The notes under the pieces were generated by a model. It saw only the letters and a program-made list of their open reading frames with translations. It was not told the origin of the DNA and did not search any database. A DNA stretch of 11,177 nt from JBEKYD01 sp049511335 (GTDB lineage Bacteria > Acidobacteriota > Terriglobia > Bryobacterales > Bryobacteraceae), in the NCBI GenBank assembly GCA_049511335.1, contig JBEKYD010000253.1:1-11177 (forward strand), in the 5' to 3' direction. This document shows, piece by piece, positions 8,411-11,177 of the stretch. Made by a program: the position numbers and the translations under genes. The stretch's first letter is position 1. Each line of letters starts with the position of its first letter.

Positions 8411-8541
8411 TGGGGTCAGCCCCCAAATTTTGGTAGAGCACGGCGAGCGGCTGCATCAGGCAGTTAGAATCTGTCAATCAACTGAAAAGATTACGTTTAA
8501 TTGGCGTGAAACGGCTTTCGGCGAGAAGGGTCTGATCCCCT
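8411..8541. repeat. REPIN/MITE-like pair of oppositely oriented GGGGTCAG hairpins
   Basis: The left unit is TGGGG-TCAGC-CCCCA (8411-8425), a perfect 5-bp stem with a 5-base loop. The right unit is AGGGTCTGATCCCCT (8527-8541), whose complement reads AGGGGATCAGACCCT. The two units thus share the order GGGG(A)TCAG(A)CCC and point in opposite directions, about 100 bases apart. That is the arrangement of a REPIN or of a short non-autonomous element mobilised by REP-associated tyrosine transposases. GTGGGGTCAGACCCC-like words are often seen dispersed in acidobacterial genomes; this is from memory and not checked. No transposase gene lies in the window. The core sequence between the units has no coding signal. 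Confidence 0.5.
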
Positions 8542-8674
8542 CTGCCCCAGGTGCCCCCGGGAGCGTTAACCTCGCCAGATTCGGCGGCTGGGGCGTGTAT
8601 CTTTGTCCGGCTGGGTCGGACTTCCTGAAGTTTGGACGCTTCGCGCGGCTGGATGTGACGCTCCAGGAACGACC

Positions 8675-8848
8675 TTAGGCGCCATCGCGTACGATTCTTG
8701 TGGTTCCGAAGTCGAGCGCGAAGTGGGTCTCGGAAAAGGACCCGTAGCCGTATTTGCGATGGTACGTCGTGATCTTGCAAATCCAGGCGAAGACACCGCC
8801 GAGCTTGGCCGACTCACGCTCGATCAGTGAACGGTGAATGAGCAACAT
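8675..8848 (-). pseudogene. Displaced C-terminal segment of the upstream unknown gene (57 codons)
   Basis: This frame reads like real protein, with segments such as MLLIHRSLIERESAKLGG, VFAWICKITTYHRKYGYGSF and THFALDFGTTRIV before a TAA at 8675-8677. It overlaps the end of the 448-residue gene by 25 bases in a different frame. Its ATG (8846-8848) has no ribosome site. In the upstream gene's own frame the last residues (RCCSFTVH) look out of place, whereas joining ...NLTPQPA to GQMLLIHRSLIER gives a smooth helical continuation. The simplest reading is a one-base deletion near 8850-8865 that removed about 58 residues from the C-terminus. Alternatives are a small overlapping gene of its own, or chance. 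I do not recognise the family; the motif LxIxRxxLxxxxxxxGxxxAW is only reminiscent of the ends of large STAND-type proteins. Confidence 0.45.
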
Positions 8849-10170
8849 CTGGCCGGCTGAGGCGTGAGGTTCGCAGTCGTCATTTCCCGCAAGTTATGTG
8901 TCCAGTCGGTCCAGCGCGCGACCTCATGACCGTCCTCCTCGACCACAACCGCTTCTGGAGTGCATCGAAACTGGAACCTGCGCGCCGTGAGGATGGGCGC
9001 TGGCAGCCAGACTCCGCGCCTAAATCGCCACCACTGCCACCGCGGTACTGTGTCCGGGTCGGCCAGTGCGGCGAGCCGCCAGATACGCCAATCAGAGTGA
9101 CGATCCGCCCAATCCACCGCGGACCGACGAGTATAGCTACCGCCAAAGACCAGGGGATGTTCCGTCTCCCACCCGATGGTGCGTCGTGCGCCCTCTGCGT
9201 AGATGGTGGGTACATCAGGGGCGGAGGGTCCGACGCAGGCCTGAATGACGCCGATGATTTCGAGGTCGTAAGCCGAGTTAGCGCCCTCCTGGACACGTCC
9301 AGAGGCCTCCGCAATGAGCCACTCCTGACCGATTTGCCGGTGCCAGATAGCAGCGAGTTCCGTAGCTACCTCCCCGGGCAGAGTATCCACGGAATCGCGG
9401 ACCACGCCGCACTTCGGCCAGCCCCCCGGTTGCTTCCCCGGAGGGACCCGCCATAGGCCCAGATCGATTGGGCAGGTTTGCGCGGCGAGCCAAAGAGCGT
9501 CGGATCGCGGCATGGCCCTTTCAACTGCGGCCCAGGCCAGGGATCTCAGAAATGCGGAGCGGTAAACTTCGCTAAGCGGAAGGTCCAAGCAACCAAGATG
9601 GTCGTCATCCTGCCGCGTCCAAAAGTCAATGTAGGGCCTGCGCAGCTTGAACTCCGTGAGTTCGACGAGCCTCGTCCATTCAAACGCCCACTGCGTAAGG
9701 AACCCAGGACTGTATTTGTTGTCGATGTGCCTCGCGCGCACAAGATACACGGGTGGCACAAAGCTCTCAGCGTAGCGTAGGAAGAAAGGATCTACTTCGA
9801 ACCCGGGCTGCGCCGTTCCGGAGTGCATCTCCTTAACTGCCGGGTCGCCGATGTATTCTTCGTACAGTCTTCTGGCGACCAACCAAGAGAGAAGGGAGGG
9901 CTTCAAGAGTCGTGGGGAGACTGCGTCCCACGGCGGAATGTCAACATCACGGGTTTTCGCCTGAAAGAAAGCAAGTAGCCCAAAGACTGCCACGCTCTCC
10001 AACTTCTGCACGGCCATCCACGCCAGGACCGCAGTGGCCACGTCCGTTCCGAGCTTCGCATCGGCCATCAGTGAGCCGAGTGAGACACACGCTCTCTCCC
10101 TCACTAGCCCAGACGGCCAACTGAGCCGCTGAAGAAGCAGGTCAAGCCCAGAGGCCTCGGCGTTCGTCAC
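8824..10170 (-). CDS. Unknown protein, helical-repeat N-terminus; second gene of a coupled pair
   Basis: 448 residues from the GTG at 10168-10170. This start is preferred over the more upstream GTG (10191) because a perfect AGGAGG (10177-10182) lies 6 bases before it, and it overlaps the TGA of the preceding gene as GTGA. I do not recognise the family with certainty. Residues about 8-100 look alpha-helical and HEAT-like (LLLQRLSWPSGLVRERACVS, then VLAWMAVQKLESVAVFGLLA). The middle is mixed, with many Trp (FLTQWAFEWTRL, YIDFWTRQDDDHLG). The C-terminal part (RRFQFRCTPEAVVVEEDG, HEVARWTDW) seems beta-rich. No Walker A, protease or nuclease motif, signal peptide or membrane segment is seen. The pattern is that of the C-terminal solenoid region of large NACHT/STAND proteins, which is a weak inference. 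The true C-terminus has probably been lost by frameshift (see 8675-8848). Confidence 0.75.
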   Translation of the reverse strand: MTNAEASGLDLLLQRLSWPSGLVRERACVSLGSLMADAKLGTDVATAVLAWMAVQKLESVAVFGLLAFFQAKTRDVDIPPWDAVSPRLLKPSLLSWLVARRLYEEYIGDPAVKEMHSGTAQPGFEVDPFFLRYAESFVPPVYLVRARHIDNKYSPGFLTQWAFEWTRLVELTEFKLRRPYIDFWTRQDDDHLGCLDLPLSEVYRSAFLRSLAWAAVERAMPRSDALWLAAQTCPIDLGLWRVPPGKQPGGWPKCGVVRDSVDTLPGEVATELAAIWHRQIGQEWLIAEASGRVQEGANSAYDLEIIGVIQACVGPSAPDVPTIYAEGARRTIGWETEHPLVFGGSYTRRSAVDWADRHSDWRIWRLAALADPDTVPRWQWWRFRRGVWLPAPILTARRFQFRCTPEAVVVEEDGHEVARWTDWTHNLREMTTANLTPQPARCCSFTVH

Positions 10171-10182
10171 GACGTTCCTCCT
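10167..10182 (-). promoter_or_regulatory. GTGA stop/start overlap with AGGAGG: translational coupling site
   Basis: AGGAGG (10177-10182 on the minus strand) is followed after 6 bases by GTG (10168-10170), and the TGA of the upstream gene (10167-10169) overlaps that GTG. This fixes the start of the downstream gene and shows that the two genes are translated together from one mRNA. Confidence 0.8.
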
Positions 10183-10964
10183 GGAATCCACGTCGGAGGC
10201 GACAGTCTCAGGGGTACGAGTTGCAGCGTGGCCTCAGTTGCAGCCCGCGCTACACCCTTCGCGGTTTCCGGCTGCTCCATGAACAGCAGAAACTCCACCA
10301 ACCGGGAGATGTAGCTCTGCACCGTGACACCGGATCGATTCACGTGCTCGGGGTCCGACATCAGGGTGCTTTGCAAAAAGGCCAGCCATTTCTCCGGATA
10401 GATCTCCTTTAGCTTCGCCCAGACATACCGTACGTCCTCGGATCGCGAGAAGTAGCGGTTCCATCCGTATCTCCTCGCCTGCGCCACTACCAGCGCCTCG
10501 TAGGCGGCTTGCCTGCCCCTAATTTGCAACGTCAACTCGAAGCGTAACTTCGAGTCTCCGGAAAGAAAAGATCTACCGCTGTCATACGCGTCTAGTATGT
10601 CGAGCACAGCCTCTTTATGGCCCCGGGCGCTCCAGAGTGTCGCCCACCGATCGACATCCTCATCTTCGCGGTAGCTCCTGGCAGCCTTGGACGCCTCCAG
10701 ATATGCCCCAAAGTTCTCCGGGGGAAAGTCGCCGGGGTCTGGCATTGGTCCACTCTCGACTAGACGCGTCTGCTCCGTGAGTGAGGTCCGCTCAGGCTTG
10801 GGGTCCTCCGAGGGCACGTGGAACAAGGACATTCGATGCAGACACTCGGTCGCGTTGGCGTCGCTACGGTCGGAGCGTTCTGCCAATGCCAAAAGGTTCT
10901 CCCCCTCGACCGCAGTCTCGGCGACCGCCCGGAACACCCTGTTCCCGAGGTCCGCGTTGGCCAC
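10167..10964 (-). CDS. Unknown helical protein, first gene of the coupled pair; N-terminus uncertain
   Basis: 265 residues if started at the GTG at 10964, which has no ribosome site. The same frame stays open, with protein-like content (GFRFKGNLQWFVGYHEWLIA, then SGEHWDAHSIFKTF) and mostly G/C third bases, back to 11084. There a TGA precedes it, and no ATG, GTG or TTG occurs in frame in that extension. The gene is therefore probably 5'-truncated or broken. The protein is soluble and rich in Ala, Glu, Arg and Leu. Residues 80-240 look like paired helices (VDRWATLWSARGHKEAVLDI, GRQAAYEALVVAQARRYGW, YISRLVEFLLFMEQ), which fits a TPR- or HEAT-like solenoid. There is no catalytic motif. It ends in a GTGA overlap with the next gene, so both act in one process. 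The family is unrecognised; resemblance to the sensor part of STAND-type defence ATPases is a low-confidence inference. Confidence 0.7.
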   Translation of the reverse strand: MANADLGNRVFRAVAETAVEGENLLALAERSDRSDANATECLHRMSLFHVPSEDPKPERTSLTEQTRLVESGPMPDPGDFPPENFGAYLEASKAARSYREDEDVDRWATLWSARGHKEAVLDILDAYDSGRSFLSGDSKLRFELTLQIRGRQAAYEALVVAQARRYGWNRYFSRSEDVRYVWAKLKEIYPEKWLAFLQSTLMSDPEHVNRSGVTVQSYISRLVEFLLFMEQPETAKGVARAATEATLQLVPLRLSPPTWIPGGTS

Positions 10965-11090
10965 AAACGTTTTAAAAATGGAGTGAGCGTCCCAATGCTC
11001 GCCGGAGGCGATTAGCCACTCGTGGTACCCGACGAACCATTGGAGATTGCCCTTAAACCTGAATCCGGCGTGAAGAATGCGATTTCAAAC

Positions 11091-11177
11091 CTAAATCGGC
11101 TTCAGTCGGTTAACCTTGCGCAGGATGCCGTTGGCCAGATCCTGGAGCAGTGGCGACTCTCGGAGGCGAAGAACCGG
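11091..11177 (-). CDS. C-terminal end of an unidentified gene, cut by the window edge
   Basis: Twenty-eight codons are visible before the TAG at 11091-11093, ending in LLQDLANGILRKVNRLKPI. Codon third positions are mostly G/C and the segment looks helical, so it is probably coding. It lies in exactly the same frame as the open stretch that resumes at 11084 on the other side of TAG-GTT-TGA. It is either the end of a separate upstream gene of the same operon or the preceding part of one long reading frame interrupted by two stops. It is too short to assign a family. Confidence 0.5.
   Translation of the reverse strand, partial: PVLRLRESPLLQDLANGILRKVNRLKPI

Larger units (their letters stand above)
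8322..8674. other. Non-coding stretch with a repeat pair; no gene seen
   Basis: This gap separates the permease start from the downstream end of the accessory unit. It holds the permease's ribosome site and presumably its promoter, plus the REPIN-like pair at 8411-8541. Open frames on either strand here are antisense or low-complexity (Arg/Pro-rich) and lack ribosome sites, so I see no credible gene. The centre, about 8465-8515, is visibly more A+T-rich than its surroundings (for example AAAAGATTACGTTTAATTGG). Confidence 0.6.

Noticed and set aside
7251..8678. 475-codon plus-strand open frame antisense to the permease
   Set aside because: The permease on the opposite strand is a clear family member with a ribosome site. 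The antisense product is Arg/His-rich with no domain pattern.
10968..10980. TTTTTAAAAC run as a possible -1 slippery site upstream of the GTG at 10964
   Set aside because: The heptamer is not in the right phase in the open frame, and the other upstream frames carry stops close by, so it would not create a longer product.

Overview
The window is G+C-rich and looks like chromosomal DNA of an acidobacterium, most likely of the Solibacter/Bryobacter type. The main clues are an 800-residue duplicated MacB/FtsX permease without an ATPase (the 'ADOP' type common in that phylum), a secreted GH28-type enzyme next to an exported CBM9/PKD protein, and a GT-C membrane glycosyltransferase with a C-terminal discoidin-like domain. 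This assignment is inferred from gene content; no rRNA or marker gene is present.

Layout, left to right. 3-644 (+) is the C-terminal half of a beta-helix glycoside hydrolase of the GH28 type. 653-1717 (+) lies 8 bases downstream and encodes an exported protein with a CBM9/DOMON-like domain and a C-terminal PKD domain; the two look like a plant-polysaccharide operon. 1718-1887 is a convergent spacer with no clear terminator. 1888-3487 (-) is a type-B carboxylesterase broken by a frameshift near 2237-2245, which cuts off the part with the catalytic His. 3595-5781 (+), divergent from it, is the membrane glycosyltransferase. 5783-5885 is a nested inverted and tandem repeat between two convergent genes. 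5892-8321 (-) is the ADOP permease. 8322-8674 holds no convincing gene but contains a pair of oppositely oriented GGGGTCAG-type hairpins, REPIN/MITE-like.

8675-11177 (-) is different in character. Two coupled genes of unknown function (a GTGA start/stop overlap with a perfect AGGAGG) encode mostly alpha-helical, solenoid-like proteins. They resemble, by general pattern only, the C-terminal sensor regions of large STAND/NACHT-type proteins. Both ends of this unit look damaged. At the downstream end, a protein-like 57-codon frame (8675-8848) seems to be the displaced C-terminus of the second gene. At the upstream end, the first gene's frame stays open to 11084 with no start, and is separated by two in-frame stops (TAG-GTT-TGA) from another partial reading frame that runs off the window.

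No tRNA, rRNA, CRISPR array, transposase gene or recognisable riboswitch was seen. The most interesting part is the 8.4-11.2 kb region: a possibly decaying or split accessory (defence-like) module bordered by a REPIN-like repeat.
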